A stretch of 64,000 bases of DNA from NCBI GenBank assembly GCA_020636835.1, contig JACJXC010000008.1, positions 1 to 64,000 of the forward strand. The letters run 5' to 3'. A program made the translations under genes and the position numbers. Of this stretch, positions 35,000 to 43,595 are shown one piece after another (the first letter of the stretch is position 1; each line of letters begins with the position of its first letter). The stretch comes from Bacteroidales bacterium (lineage in GTDB: Bacteria > Bacteroidota > Bacteroidia > Bacteroidales > Tenuifilaceae). The notes under the pieces are model-generated. The model searched no databases, had not been told where the DNA came from, and was given only the letters and a program-made list of their open reading frames with translations.

Positions 35000-35578
35000 A
35001 TGAATTCCGAAATAGAAAACAGTGTTGATGAAAGCATGGTAATTAAATCCGAAACAATGTCGGCATTGAATGCCAACATAATAGCATTTGCAATGCTTTT
35101 GCCAATAGCGATTATCTGTATTGTGCCCTTTGTTTTAATTTGGGGCGGACAACCCTTTATTGAAGGGTTTTCGTTTCTCCGTTCTCATCAAATTCGCTTA
35201 CTTTTAATTTTGATACTGGGAATTGTTCTGCACGAGGGTTTGCACGGCTTAACTTGGGGGCTATTCGCCAAAAGCGGTTTAAAATCCATTCGTTTTGGAA
35301 TTAAGTGGGCTTGCCTCACACCATACTGCCATTGTAATGAGCCGCTAAAACGCAATCACTATCTACTTGGCGGAATAATGCCGGGCTTGGTTCTGGGGTT
35401 ATTTCCGGTGATAGTTGCCCTGATATTGGGCATTGGCTGGATGCTATTGCTTGGTATCTTTTTTATTGGTGCAGCCGGAGGCGATATAATGGTTCTTTTT
35501 AAACTGATTAAAGTCGATAAAAGGCATTCGATACAGGATCATCCCAACGAAATTGGGTTTTTGGTTCTTAAGGATTAG
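35000..35578 (+). CDS. DUF3267 membrane metalloprotease-like protein
   Basis: A 192-residue protein with four or five hydrophobic segments. The zinc-protease motif is intact: ILGIVLHEGLHGLTWG with His78, Glu79 and His82, in a membrane helix. DUF3267 proteins are relatives of site-2-type intramembrane proteases. The conserved SIRFGIKWACLTPYCHCNEP follows. Substrate unknown. It is alone on its strand; the next 240 bases contain only repeats. Confidence 0.87.
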   Translation: MNSEIENSVDESMVIKSETMSALNANIIAFAMLLPIAIICIVPFVLIWGGQPFIEGFSFLRSHQIRLLLILILGIVLHEGLHGLTWGLFAKSGLKSIRFGIKWACLTPYCHCNEPLKRNHYLLGGIMPGLVLGLFPVIVALILGIGWMLLLGIFFIGAAGGDIMVLFKLIKVDKRHSIQDHPNEIGFLVLKD

Positions 35579-35720
35579 TACGACTATGTATCTATGCGAT
35601 TAGGAATATCTCCTAATTCATATCCTTACGGTTGTATTTGGCTGAAAAATGAAAAGCAAGTGTTTGTATTCTATACCTGTTTCATTGGATTGGGTCTTTG
35701 ACTATTCAAATAACCTAAAA

Positions 35721-35810
35721 CAATCCCGACAGGGATTGAATATGAATAGCCCCGCATGCAATGCGGGGGATTAGCGATAACCGTTAGGAAAAACCCCGGA
35801 GGGGTTGAAT
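35721..35810 (-). repeat. Composite A-B-A hairpin unit left of the transposase
   Basis: Inverted A hairpin CAATCCC/GGGATTG (35721-35738), B hairpin CCCCGCAT/ATGCGGGG (35750-35768) and a second inverted A hairpin AACCCC/GGGGTT ending GAAT (35790-35810). The unit ends four bases before the transposase stop codon, and its outer end is an inverted repeat of the right-hand unit. Confidence 0.8.
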
Positions 35811-35814
35811 TTAA

Positions 35815-36264
35815 TTATTGGAGCAAAAAATGAGAATCGTAGTTAACCCCATGCTCTGTAAGCAATACCGTCAACTCCTCAATGTATGTTGTTCTTTTAT
35901 GATGATCCTCCTGATTAATAACATAATCTATCAACCTATCCTTTTCGTTGAATGAGTAGGTAAAGGCTGCATAACCATTCTGCCAACCATCAAAAGATGG
36001 GAATAAACCCTGATCTTTTATAAAACTGGAGCTGGCAACCTTCACATCTTTAATAATGGATGCTAGGGAAATGCTGGGATGTAGATGGGTAATAATGTGG
36101 ATATGATCGCATACGCCACCGATGCGGTACAGATGGCAGTTTTTATTAGATAGGATACCCCAAATGTATTTATACAGATTGTCTCTATCCGCTTTTACGA
36201 GGGTATGTTCACGATTCTTGGTACTAAAAACTATTTGGTAAAGAATTTGTGTGTATGTGCTCAT
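35815..36264 (-). CDS. Single-domain HUH (Y1) transposase, IS200/REP-associated type
   Basis: A 149-residue Y1_Tnp enzyme that would nick single-stranded DNA next to hairpins through a covalent tyrosine link. The HUH motif is His54-Ile-His56 in CDHIHIITH; the catalytic tyrosine is Tyr114 in LIDYVINQ, with the conserved Gln118 that helps hold the metal. The N-terminus YTQILYQIVFSTKNRE is typical. No tnpB/IscB gene is adjacent. The ORF is intact and nearly fills the space between two inverted composite hairpin units (35721-35810 and 36278-36370), the expected substrates. Confidence 0.92.
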   Translation of the reverse strand: MSTYTQILYQIVFSTKNREHTLVKADRDNLYKYIWGILSNKNCHLYRIGGVCDHIHIITHLHPSISLASIIKDVKVASSSFIKDQGLFPSFDGWQNGYAAFTYSFNEKDRLIDYVINQEDHHKRTTYIEELTVLLTEHGVNYDSHFLLQ

Positions 36265-36277
36265 TGTTGCATTTTTT

Positions 36278-36370
36278 ATTCAACCCCTATTGGGGTTGAT
36301 TTATATTTATTTTATGTTGACCATGGGATTATCCCATGGCTATTTATGTTCAAGCCCTCCGGGCTTGTAA
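36278..36370 (+). repeat. Composite A-B-A hairpin unit right of the transposase
   Basis: A hairpin CAACCCC/GGGGTTG (36278-36300), B-type hairpin CCATGGGAT/ATCCCATGG followed by CTATT (36321-36340) and a second A-like hairpin CAAGCCC/GGGCTTG (36349-36370). It begins 13 bases upstream of the transposase ATG and is in opposite orientation to the left unit. Confidence 0.8.
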
Positions 36371-36599
36371 GGTAATCTGTATATCAGAGATTTAGTTTGG
36401 ATAGTTCAAGGTTACACATTACAGTTTAGTTGTTGTAGCATATTAATGACTTACACTTCTGAACTATTCAAATATACAAAAGTTCTAACGAATAATCACG
36501 GAAGGTTTGAATGTGAAAAGCCACGCCCTGAAGTTTATAGTTGTACACCATTTAATCAGGTTTTGTGAGACCTTTTCGAATAACCCAAAACCTATAAAT

Positions 36600-36686
36600 A
36601 ATCCCTGAGGGATTAAATATGAATAGCCCCGCATGCAACGCGGGGCTATTCGTTTTCTACAATCTAATCCCTAATGGGGTCGAATT
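36600..36686 (-). repeat. Further composite A-B-A hairpin unit
   Basis: A hairpin AATCCCT/AGGGATT (36600-36614), a long B hairpin with stem GAATAGCCCCG/CGGGGCTATTC (36621-36651), and a degenerate A hairpin (36665-36686). Same orientation as the unit left of the transposase. Bases 36371-36599 and 36687-36753 show no gene or clear signal. Confidence 0.75.
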
Positions 36687-36753
36687 ATATCGATTAGGGT
36701 GCCGGTTTATCATTCTTTTCCTCCGCTGGGTCAACGATTAATTATTCGATACA

Positions 36754-39700
36754 CTACCCTTTAAACAGTGGGTCGGCGCCAATTGTTCCCACAAGCGATT
36801 CGAGATACTCATCGGAACGAATCTCGATTACTTTAAGCTTGGCAATGCTGAGTTTCCGCTCCAGGTTCTGGGCTTTAACAATCTCTTGGTTTACCTCATC
36901 GTGGATAAATGCTTCGAGGTATGCAACATGCTTTTTCCACAGCTCAATATCCTTTTGCTGTTTTAGCTTAAGCCTATCGGTGTACCAGTTACTGTTGATC
37001 ACGTATTCGCGGGTAAACATCTTGCGGAGTTCTGGGTCGGTGAGTTTTTTCCCGTTATAATGCCCGTAAGCCATAATATGCAGCAGAACCTGTAGTGGTG
37101 GTATGGCCGCATTTACACTTCCATCCTCAAAGTACAGGAGTGCCGATTTTTGCTGTGCCTCGCAGATGTTTTTAATGCCATCCACAAAATCGTCGAGGCT
37201 CTGGGTTTCGGGTTTTAGCACCTCGTCGTTCAGAACGCCAATGGGCTCTTCGAAAATACGTCCAAAGTACTTGAACACGAATTTCTTTGTGATGCGGTAT
37301 CCCAGCCTGCTGGCCTGTATTGTTTCGCCATTGTGGTCGAAATCGTCAATTTTTTCCAGCGATCCTTCGGCGATAAGGTTTTTGGGCTCTTTTTCGTGAG
37401 CATCGAGCCGGCACCAGATCTCCGGGATAAGAATGCTTATGTCGTGATCGAACCGGCGCTTGGGCCCAACATGTCCCGCCGCAGTGGTAAAGCAGTTGTA
37501 CTCGGTTAGAATGTACGATAGTAGCGCGTTGTTTAGGTCGCTTGTGGCTACCAGCATGTTGAACGGGCCTTTGGTTAATGCGCCTTCGGAACCTGCTCCC
37601 GTGGTGGATGGCGATTTGCCGGTTAGGCTGCATACAAAATCCATGAACAGTTCCGGGAGCTCCTGGTAGTGAATTGGGCTATAAACACACAGCGGCCTTA
37701 TCCCTGCTTCCTTCTCGGGGGGATTGTTCCTGCGTCCGGGCAGAACATCGGTGATGGCAAAATTAACCGCCTGATTCATTGGTATTTTCCGTGCAAAACG
37801 GGTTCCCACTTTGGCCAGGTAGCCATCGATGGGGTTCGAAAGGTCGGGGTTGATTTGTAGGTACCTGGGATTCTTCGATCGGCTTCCATCGTCGAGTTTG
37901 CGAGGGTGTGCCGGGGTGATGAAGTAAAGTCCGCTTTTGTCGGCGGCACCTTTCTCGATAAGCTGCTTAATGGGATCGGTGTACTTGTCGAAACTGATGG
38001 CATCCTCAATTATCTCCTCACCATCGGTTGCGCTTAGCGGTTCGTAGTTCGATGTGAAATTGTTCATCTTCGAAAGATCCGATTCGGCCTGCTTGTCGTA
38101 GCCCCGGTTTATGGCCTCGTCGGGGCGTTGGAAGAATAGGTATTCGCAATTCTCAACCAGTTTAACACTTTTATTGGTGGTGCTTGGGTTGAGGTTGGGG
38201 ACACTCGACGTGGGCAGGGTGATGGTGGCCGAAATATCATCCTCCATCTGAACCTTGGCGGCAGCAATAAAATCGGGACGTAGCGAGTGTACGCTCCACG
38301 AGTTGTCGTTTGCAAAACCAACGCGTAGGTACGAGGTGATAATTTTGCGGTTGTTGAACATCAAACAGTGTCCCTTACGACCGTTCACCGAGTCGATGGT
38401 AAAGTAGTTACGCCAGTTACCGTCGGCCTTTTCGGTTTGGCTAATCCGTTTAATAAGAAAAACCAGTGCTTTTATATGATCGGGGATTGATCCAAGGAAC
38501 GCGTTAAACTCTTTGGTGTAACCCTCGAAGGGTGTAAGCATTTTAATTACCGAGCCCAGTGTGCGATCGGGACAAAGGATGCTCCGGTTATCGTTGGTGC
38601 TATCCTTTTTGTTTTTCCACCGCTTGCTGTAGTCGTAATTAAGCACTTCATCAACCTTTGTGAAGTCGTTTTCAATGTCGTCAACAAAAAAGGTTCCGTA
38701 GATAATTGCGTTAAGTAACGATTTGGAGATTTCCGATTTGCCACCACCCGATACTGTACAGGGTTTGTGAAGAAAACTGCCCTCGGCCTGAGTAACCACA
38801 AGCCTCCAGTCGGGTGCAAATGGATGTTTTTCCATGTGAACTTTATGCCCGCTTGGTAGCACGTAGGTGTGATCGCGTAGCAGTTTAATTTTTTGCTCCT
38901 TACCCTTATAATCCCAGGTTACAGAACTTTTGTACAGATCAATTTCGGCATTCTCGGGGATATAAATAACATTGGGGAACACCTTGTCGATTGCGTAGTT
39001 CTGTGGCTGTATATGCATTAAATCGCCGTAAAGTTTTTTTATGTCTTCAAAACGATATGAACTGTCGGTGTTGCTTAGCAGGCGCTTTGCCGAGAATTCG
39101 TTACCCAAATTTTTTCTGGCAAATACCAGCGCACCGCCCGAGTGTTCCTCCTCAACGCTACCGTATAGGTTGGCGGCGTAGCTTATTTGGGTTTTAATCT
39201 CCTTTTTGCTGTATCCAAAATAGTTATCGGCAATAAGTGTGATGGCCACTCCGCTATCGTCGCGGCAGGTTACCTTAAAGGGTTGCCCCTCGTTGTACAG
39301 CTCCTTCTCATCTTTCCAGCACATGCCATCCTTGCGCATACGCTCCGTGGCATCCTCCCAGTTGGGTAGTCCGATGTCCTTTTTCCGGAGATTTGTAAGA
39401 TGTGGGGCAAGTATTATGCAGCCTGTGTGTCCGGTCCAGTGCTCGGGATCGAGCCCCGAATCGTTTTTATAAAGGTAAGGGTCGCCGGCATTGCCGAATA
39501 TCGATTCCACAAAATCGAGGTTGCACACGAACGAGCCGGGTGCAAAGAATCGTATCTCGAGCGATTTTTTGGTCGATACCCCTGCAACCTCAGGACTTAC
39601 CGAGGGGCGGAGTAGCATCGATGTGAACACTCGGGCTTTTTTCTCCTGCGAAGCGGTAAATGGCAGTTCCAGAAAATCGGCCGGGGGGTTTAGCGCTGCG

Positions 39701-40257
39701 TGTAGTAGGTGGGCAAAGGTGATTTTGGGTGTTGCCTTCTTATCTGGAGGTATCGGCAATCCGCCCTTAACGATGTGGAACGATCCCTTGGTGGTTCGCC
39801 GGTCGTTTTTGGGGTTATGCAGAATACCCTGGCGAATACGGTACGATTTGATGTACTCGGTGATGTACTCGTTCTTATCGGGCGGAAGGCTAACCTCGCG
39901 ACCCAATCCGGGCTTGTCCAGTACAAACGAGTCGAACGGAATTTTCAGGCTTTTTTCAAACTCAATATCCTGAAAGTAGCGATTTATGAAGTCCTGAATT
40001 CGCCTATCGGCCGGATTGATGATGTTGTTGGAGAGCAGGCGCATCTTCTCGCGGTAGTTGTTCAGTAGGCTTTCGGCCAGGTTCACAAACTCCTGCTCGG
40101 TTAGGCCATCGTCCTCGGTAAGCGCCATTCCCTCGTAAATGGGTTGACCCATCGATGCCAGTTTCATGTTGATGTACCGGATTACATCCTTTTGCCGCTT
40201 TGAGGCCACCCTGCTGGTGGTGTGGTAGTTGTACTTTGGTTCCATAGTTATTGGCAT
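36754..40257 (-). CDS. Probable diphosphate-dependent phosphoenolpyruvate carboxykinase
   Basis: A 1167-residue soluble protein. Its size and sequence character match the diphosphate-type PEP carboxykinase known from Entamoeba and Propionibacterium (EC 4.1.1.38), which interconverts PEP + CO2 + phosphate with oxaloacetate + diphosphate. A P-loop-like KPCTVSGGGKSEISKSLLN lies near residue 501, and a glycine-rich block SLTGKSPSTTGAGSEGALTK near residue 875; both are plausible phosphate-binding sites. No signal peptide or membrane segment. It is single-gene, with the transposase/repeat region downstream. If right, it links glycolysis and the C4 branch and uses diphosphate energy. The identification is from memory of the family, not an alignment; the alternative is an uncharacterised large conserved protein. 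Confidence 0.62.
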   Translation of the reverse strand: MPITMEPKYNYHTTSRVASKRQKDVIRYINMKLASMGQPIYEGMALTEDDGLTEQEFVNLAESLLNNYREKMRLLSNNIINPADRRIQDFINRYFQDIEFEKSLKIPFDSFVLDKPGLGREVSLPPDKNEYITEYIKSYRIRQGILHNPKNDRRTTKGSFHIVKGGLPIPPDKKATPKITFAHLLHAALNPPADFLELPFTASQEKKARVFTSMLLRPSVSPEVAGVSTKKSLEIRFFAPGSFVCNLDFVESIFGNAGDPYLYKNDSGLDPEHWTGHTGCIILAPHLTNLRKKDIGLPNWEDATERMRKDGMCWKDEKELYNEGQPFKVTCRDDSGVAITLIADNYFGYSKKEIKTQISYAANLYGSVEEEHSGGALVFARKNLGNEFSAKRLLSNTDSSYRFEDIKKLYGDLMHIQPQNYAIDKVFPNVIYIPENAEIDLYKSSVTWDYKGKEQKIKLLRDHTYVLPSGHKVHMEKHPFAPDWRLVVTQAEGSFLHKPCTVSGGGKSEISKSLLNAIIYGTFFVDDIENDFTKVDEVLNYDYSKRWKNKKDSTNDNRSILCPDRTLGSVIKMLTPFEGYTKEFNAFLGSIPDHIKALVFLIKRISQTEKADGNWRNYFTIDSVNGRKGHCLMFNNRKIITSYLRVGFANDNSWSVHSLRPDFIAAAKVQMEDDISATITLPTSSVPNLNPSTTNKSVKLVENCEYLFFQRPDEAINRGYDKQAESDLSKMNNFTSNYEPLSATDGEEIIEDAISFDKYTDPIKQLIEKGAADKSGLYFITPAHPRKLDDGSRSKNPRYLQINPDLSNPIDGYLAKVGTRFARKIPMNQAVNFAITDVLPGRRNNPPEKEAGIRPLCVYSPIHYQELPELFMDFVCSLTGKSPSTTGAGSEGALTKGPFNMLVATSDLNNALLSYILTEYNCFTTAAGHVGPKRRFDHDISILIPEIWCRLDAHEKEPKNLIAEGSLEKIDDFDHNGETIQASRLGYRITKKFVFKYFGRIFEEPIGVLNDEVLKPETQSLDDFVDGIKNICEAQQKSALLYFEDGSVNAAIPPLQVLLHIMAYGHYNGKKLTDPELRKMFTREYVINSNWYTDRLKLKQQKDIELWKKHVAYLEAFIHDEVNQEIVKAQNLERKLSIAKLKVIEIRSDEYLESLVGTIGADPLFKG

Positions 40258-40542
40258 TTAACACGTTATGTATTTCCCCATGTGTTACTATACCTTGATG
40301 TGCCGAAGGTTATGTATGCTATTGGGTTTTACTGGCGCGAGCATAGCGTATCGTAATCGAGAGCAATTGTTATGGTCTGTAAAGTCTGCAATCGGGAACG
40401 TCGAATCCTTGCACCGTACAACTGCAATACTACAAATTATGTTGAAACAATAGCATGATTTTTATATGCCCTAAAGCACTGATTTTGCTCTATTTTCGAA
40501 TTGTTCGGTTTCAATCGTTTGTTGTGAAATGGTTTTTTGCAT

Positions 40543-40575
40543 AAAAAAAGGGAGGTAAAACCAACCTCCCTTTTC
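40543..40575 (-). terminator. Intrinsic terminator of the endonuclease gene
   Basis: Stem AAAAGGGAGGT (40546-40556) pairs with ACCTCCCTTTT (40564-40574), seven-base loop; on the minus strand the hairpin is followed by a T-run. It lies 17 bases beyond the endonuclease stop. The rest of 40258-40542, upstream of the PEPCK-like gene, holds no supported gene and no clear promoter. Confidence 0.85.
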
Positions 40576-40591
40576 GATACGTTAAAAGTTA

Positions 40592-42934
40592 CTACTGTTT
40601 AACCACCCTGATAGCAGCTATTTTGCCATTACTATTTATTTTAATAATGTAGATACCTGCCTTTAATCCGGAGGTATTCAGCTGGTAACTATCGGTACTG
40701 AAATTAACCTGCGAGATAACCGTTCCTATAACATTCAGAATCGATACGTTTGTTATACCACTGTTTTCGGTTTCAATGTTGAGGTAATTGCTGAACGGGT
40801 TGGGGTAAACCTTTATCGATTTGCTGGTATTGTTGTTGCCAATGCCCGATGCATTGCTAACTGTGTAGCTTGCAGTGCTGCTTGTGGTGGTGTTATTTGC
40901 GGCATCGGTTGCCGTTATTTTGTAGTACACCACAGTTCCGCTTGCCTGTGCGGGGATTTGTGCTGTGAAAGTGCCGGCGTTTCCGCTCATGGTTAGCGAG
41001 TTGGTTAGACTACTTTCGCCATTGCCGTAGTAAAGCACAACCGAGCTAAGTTGACCCTCGGGGTCGGTTACACCTGCCGAAACGGTAACGTTATCGGTAG
41101 GGGTAGGGTTGGATGGGTTTCGGCTAATATTGGATATTGTGGGCGACTGGTTGGTCGATGATGATTGTTGCCATTCGAGATCATCAATTGATGTTTGTGC
41201 AGTGCCGTTGGTGGTAATTTTTATTACAAAATTGCTAGTAACATTGGTAACTGAAAGTTCTGATGTTTGTACCGAGTCCGACGGAGTTACTGTCCCTATG
41301 GGATTGTCGTTAACATAAATTGTAACAACACCACCTGTTGCTGTATTTGGGTTTTTGTACGTAAGCCTAATTTTGCTACACCCACCAGTTATAGTTTGAC
41401 TCTGAAGGGTGGGTGTGCCCGATTTTCCGAAACAAATCGCACGATTATTAATTTTTAGATCGGTCCTGGCATTTGTGGCAGTCCATGTTATATTATTATC
41501 GCCGGTCCAACTTCTATCGGCATATGAAGATGATGTTGCAGGCATATTTTCGAATGTTTCGCCACTCCATTCGCCGCTGGCGGCTTCGGCTACGTTAATA
41601 GTAAATGATTGCTCCACCGTGCTAGTGCCATCACCTCCAGTTAAAATCACCGCGTTGGGGCCAACATCTCCTGCGGTTGGCGTTCCTGTTAATGTTGCGG
41701 TTCCATTACCCGTTGAGTTTAGTGTTAACCAACTGGGGCTTGTAGTTGCACTTATGGTAAATGTAGAACCGCTATTTCCGGTTAATGTAACGTTGTATGT
41801 ATAGGTAGCATCAACCTGCCCCGAAGTAACAGGAGTACTTGTGAATTGAAGTGGCACAATAGATGATGCAACCATTATTGTAAAACTTTGAGTTTTACTT
41901 GAGGTACCATCCGTAACACTAAGTACTACAGAGTTATCTCCCACGTTATCTTCTGTTGGAGTTCCTGTTAGCGTTGCGGTTCCGTTGCCTGTTTTGTTTA
42001 GCGATAGCCACCCGGGCGCATTTGCGGTGATATCGAATGTTGCACCACTTGCACCAGCAACCGTAACGTTGTAGGTGTACGTTACTCCTGCTTGCCCCGT
42101 AGTTGTTGGGGTGCTTGTAAAGTTGAGGCTAACTGTGCCACTACCCCAAATTAAATCTACATACTCAGGATGATCGATAAATGGGTTACGGTTTTCTTGA
42201 TAGGAGTAAACCACTTCATTTCTATGCCTTTCAAAATCATCTACAGGATCATCAATATGCCATTGTAACAATGTGCTTAATTTTCCAAATATTGGATTAG
42301 TAGTTGGGGATGTAATATAGTCAACCAGCTCTAAATCTGGTTCACCGGAAACATCTCCTTCGTAACGAACAGCCATATAGAACATCATTCTAGCAATATC
42401 ACCTTTAACTGCATCACGGGGCTCCCATGTACTCTCAGTATAGTAGCATCCGGTAGCTTCAGAATGTTGTGTCCCTCCATTGTCAAAGTCTTTGTTGCCT
42501 CTATCCGAGTTAACAGAAACATCGGATGGTCTTAAATGATGAGCATCGGTTCCGGCTGGTGGAGTTGTTCCAAAATCGCCATGTGATTTTGCCCAAACAT
42601 GCTCTCTGTTATAATCAGGATAAGCGGATGTTTTTGGAATAGAACGACCCGTATAGATTAAAATGAAATTATTAGAGTTATTTGGATCTTCATCGGATTC
42701 TGGTAAAACAGTCCAAAGAAAGTCATAAGATTTCTCAGTATGATCATCAATAATATTATGTAGAGCCGCTTTCAGCTCTGCCCCACTTTTCCCATTGGCC
42801 GCATCGTAATACCCTGCTGGCGCTTGACCAAACGAGGCTGTAAACATCGAAAAAACTAAAAAGGCTGCAAGAAACAATTTCCTGTTAAAGAACCTTCCCT
42901 CTTTTCCTCCCGGTTGTTCTGTAAAAACTCTCAT
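40592..42934 (-). CDS. Secreted endonuclease I with Ig-like repeats and type IX secretion tail
   Basis: A 780-residue exported nuclease. Signal peptide: residues ~18-36, ending near ASFGQ. Nuclease domain (~40-265) of the endonuclease I family: NREHVWAKSHGDF, GTDAHHLRPSDVSVNSDRGN and GDIARMMFYMAVRYEGD, which carry the His/Asn/Asp metal-site residues. Then two tandem ~90-residue putative-Ig repeats (FTSTPTTTGQAGVTYTYNVT and its near copy), a beta-sandwich region and another Ig-like domain. The C-terminus (KVYPNPFSNYLNIETENSG ... IRVVKQ) is a type A T9SS sorting domain, so the protein is probably released or surface-anchored. Likely role: breakdown of extracellular DNA. Confidence 0.93.
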   Translation of the reverse strand: MRVFTEQPGGKEGRFFNRKLFLAAFLVFSMFTASFGQAPAGYYDAANGKSGAELKAALHNIIDDHTEKSYDFLWTVLPESDEDPNNSNNFILIYTGRSIPKTSAYPDYNREHVWAKSHGDFGTTPPAGTDAHHLRPSDVSVNSDRGNKDFDNGGTQHSEATGCYYTESTWEPRDAVKGDIARMMFYMAVRYEGDVSGEPDLELVDYITSPTTNPIFGKLSTLLQWHIDDPVDDFERHRNEVVYSYQENRNPFIDHPEYVDLIWGSGTVSLNFTSTPTTTGQAGVTYTYNVTVAGASGATFDITANAPGWLSLNKTGNGTATLTGTPTEDNVGDNSVVLSVTDGTSSKTQSFTIMVASSIVPLQFTSTPVTSGQVDATYTYNVTLTGNSGSTFTISATTSPSWLTLNSTGNGTATLTGTPTAGDVGPNAVILTGGDGTSTVEQSFTINVAEAASGEWSGETFENMPATSSSYADRSWTGDNNITWTATNARTDLKINNRAICFGKSGTPTLQSQTITGGCSKIRLTYKNPNTATGGVVTIYVNDNPIGTVTPSDSVQTSELSVTNVTSNFVIKITTNGTAQTSIDDLEWQQSSSTNQSPTISNISRNPSNPTPTDNVTVSAGVTDPEGQLSSVVLYYGNGESSLTNSLTMSGNAGTFTAQIPAQASGTVVYYKITATDAANNTTTSSTASYTVSNASGIGNNNTSKSIKVYPNPFSNYLNIETENSGITNVSILNVIGTVISQVNFSTDSYQLNTSGLKAGIYIIKINSNGKIAAIRVVKQ

Positions 42935-43023
42935 CGAAATTTGGTTTTAGTGTTAAATTTATTTATATGTAAAGTGCTTTATATAAACGATATGTATTTA
43001 TTTACTTTAATCAATAATTTATA

Positions 43024-43569
43024 TTATTGGCAAATTACCCTGTTAACAGGTAGGTCGAATTCGGCAACTGGTATCGAATCGACCAGTTGAAATTCGTAGC
43101 CCACCCCAACCTTTGGGATTTCACCCAGCAGGTTCATTGTTCGGTCGTAGAAACCCTTGCCCCGTCCCAGTCTGTTTCCTTTTTTATCAAAAGCCACACC
43201 CGGAATAATAGCAAAATCAATATCCTTTGGGTCAACAATTTTACCCGTTTTGGGCTCCATAATGCCATAATTGTTGCTTTGCTCCAGCTGCTCGGTGCCA
43301 TCAAATTCGCGTAATTCCAAATCGTTACCTACAACCACGGGCAAAACTATCTTTTTACTCCTGCTCCACTTCGTCACAAAACCGTGGGTGGGAATCTCGT
43401 CGGGCAAGGACCAAAAGGCCAGGACTACCCTTGCGCTTTGGAACTCATCCATTGCCTCCACTTCGGCAAAAACCGCATTAGCGCGAACCTTGGCGTCGCT
43501 GCCAGTCAGCATGTTTTTTTTCTGCTTAATCTCCTTCCGGAGCTGTTTCTTTTGCTCTGCGGTATCCAT
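43024..43569 (-). CDS. 5-formyltetrahydrofolate cyclo-ligase
   Basis: An ATP-dependent enzyme converting 5-formyl-THF to 5,10-methenyl-THF (MTHFS family). The 181-residue protein shows LRKEIKQKKNML at the N-terminus, VLAFWSLPDEIPTHGF, and the substrate/ATP-site signature RLGRGKGFYDRTM (around residues 132-144). Last gene of a run starting with the SUI1 factor at 48102; 26 bases from the gene upstream. Confidence 0.95.
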   Translation of the reverse strand: MDTAEQKKQLRKEIKQKKNMLTGSDAKVRANAVFAEVEAMDEFQSARVVLAFWSLPDEIPTHGFVTKWSRSKKIVLPVVVGNDLELREFDGTEQLEQSNNYGIMEPKTGKIVDPKDIDFAIIPGVAFDKKGNRLGRGKGFYDRTMNLLGEIPKVGVGYEFQLVDSIPVAEFDLPVNRVICQ

Positions 43570-43595
43570 AATTATATTGTACGTTGTTTAACAGT

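Noticed and set aside
35000..36264. IS605-type element with tnpB or IscB
   Set aside because: No RuvC-type nuclease gene or remnant lies by the Y1 transposase; only hairpin repeats flank it.
39491..39973. 160-codon plus-strand frame opposite the PEPCK-like gene
   Set aside because: Antisense shadow of a long conserved frame; no start context or family features.
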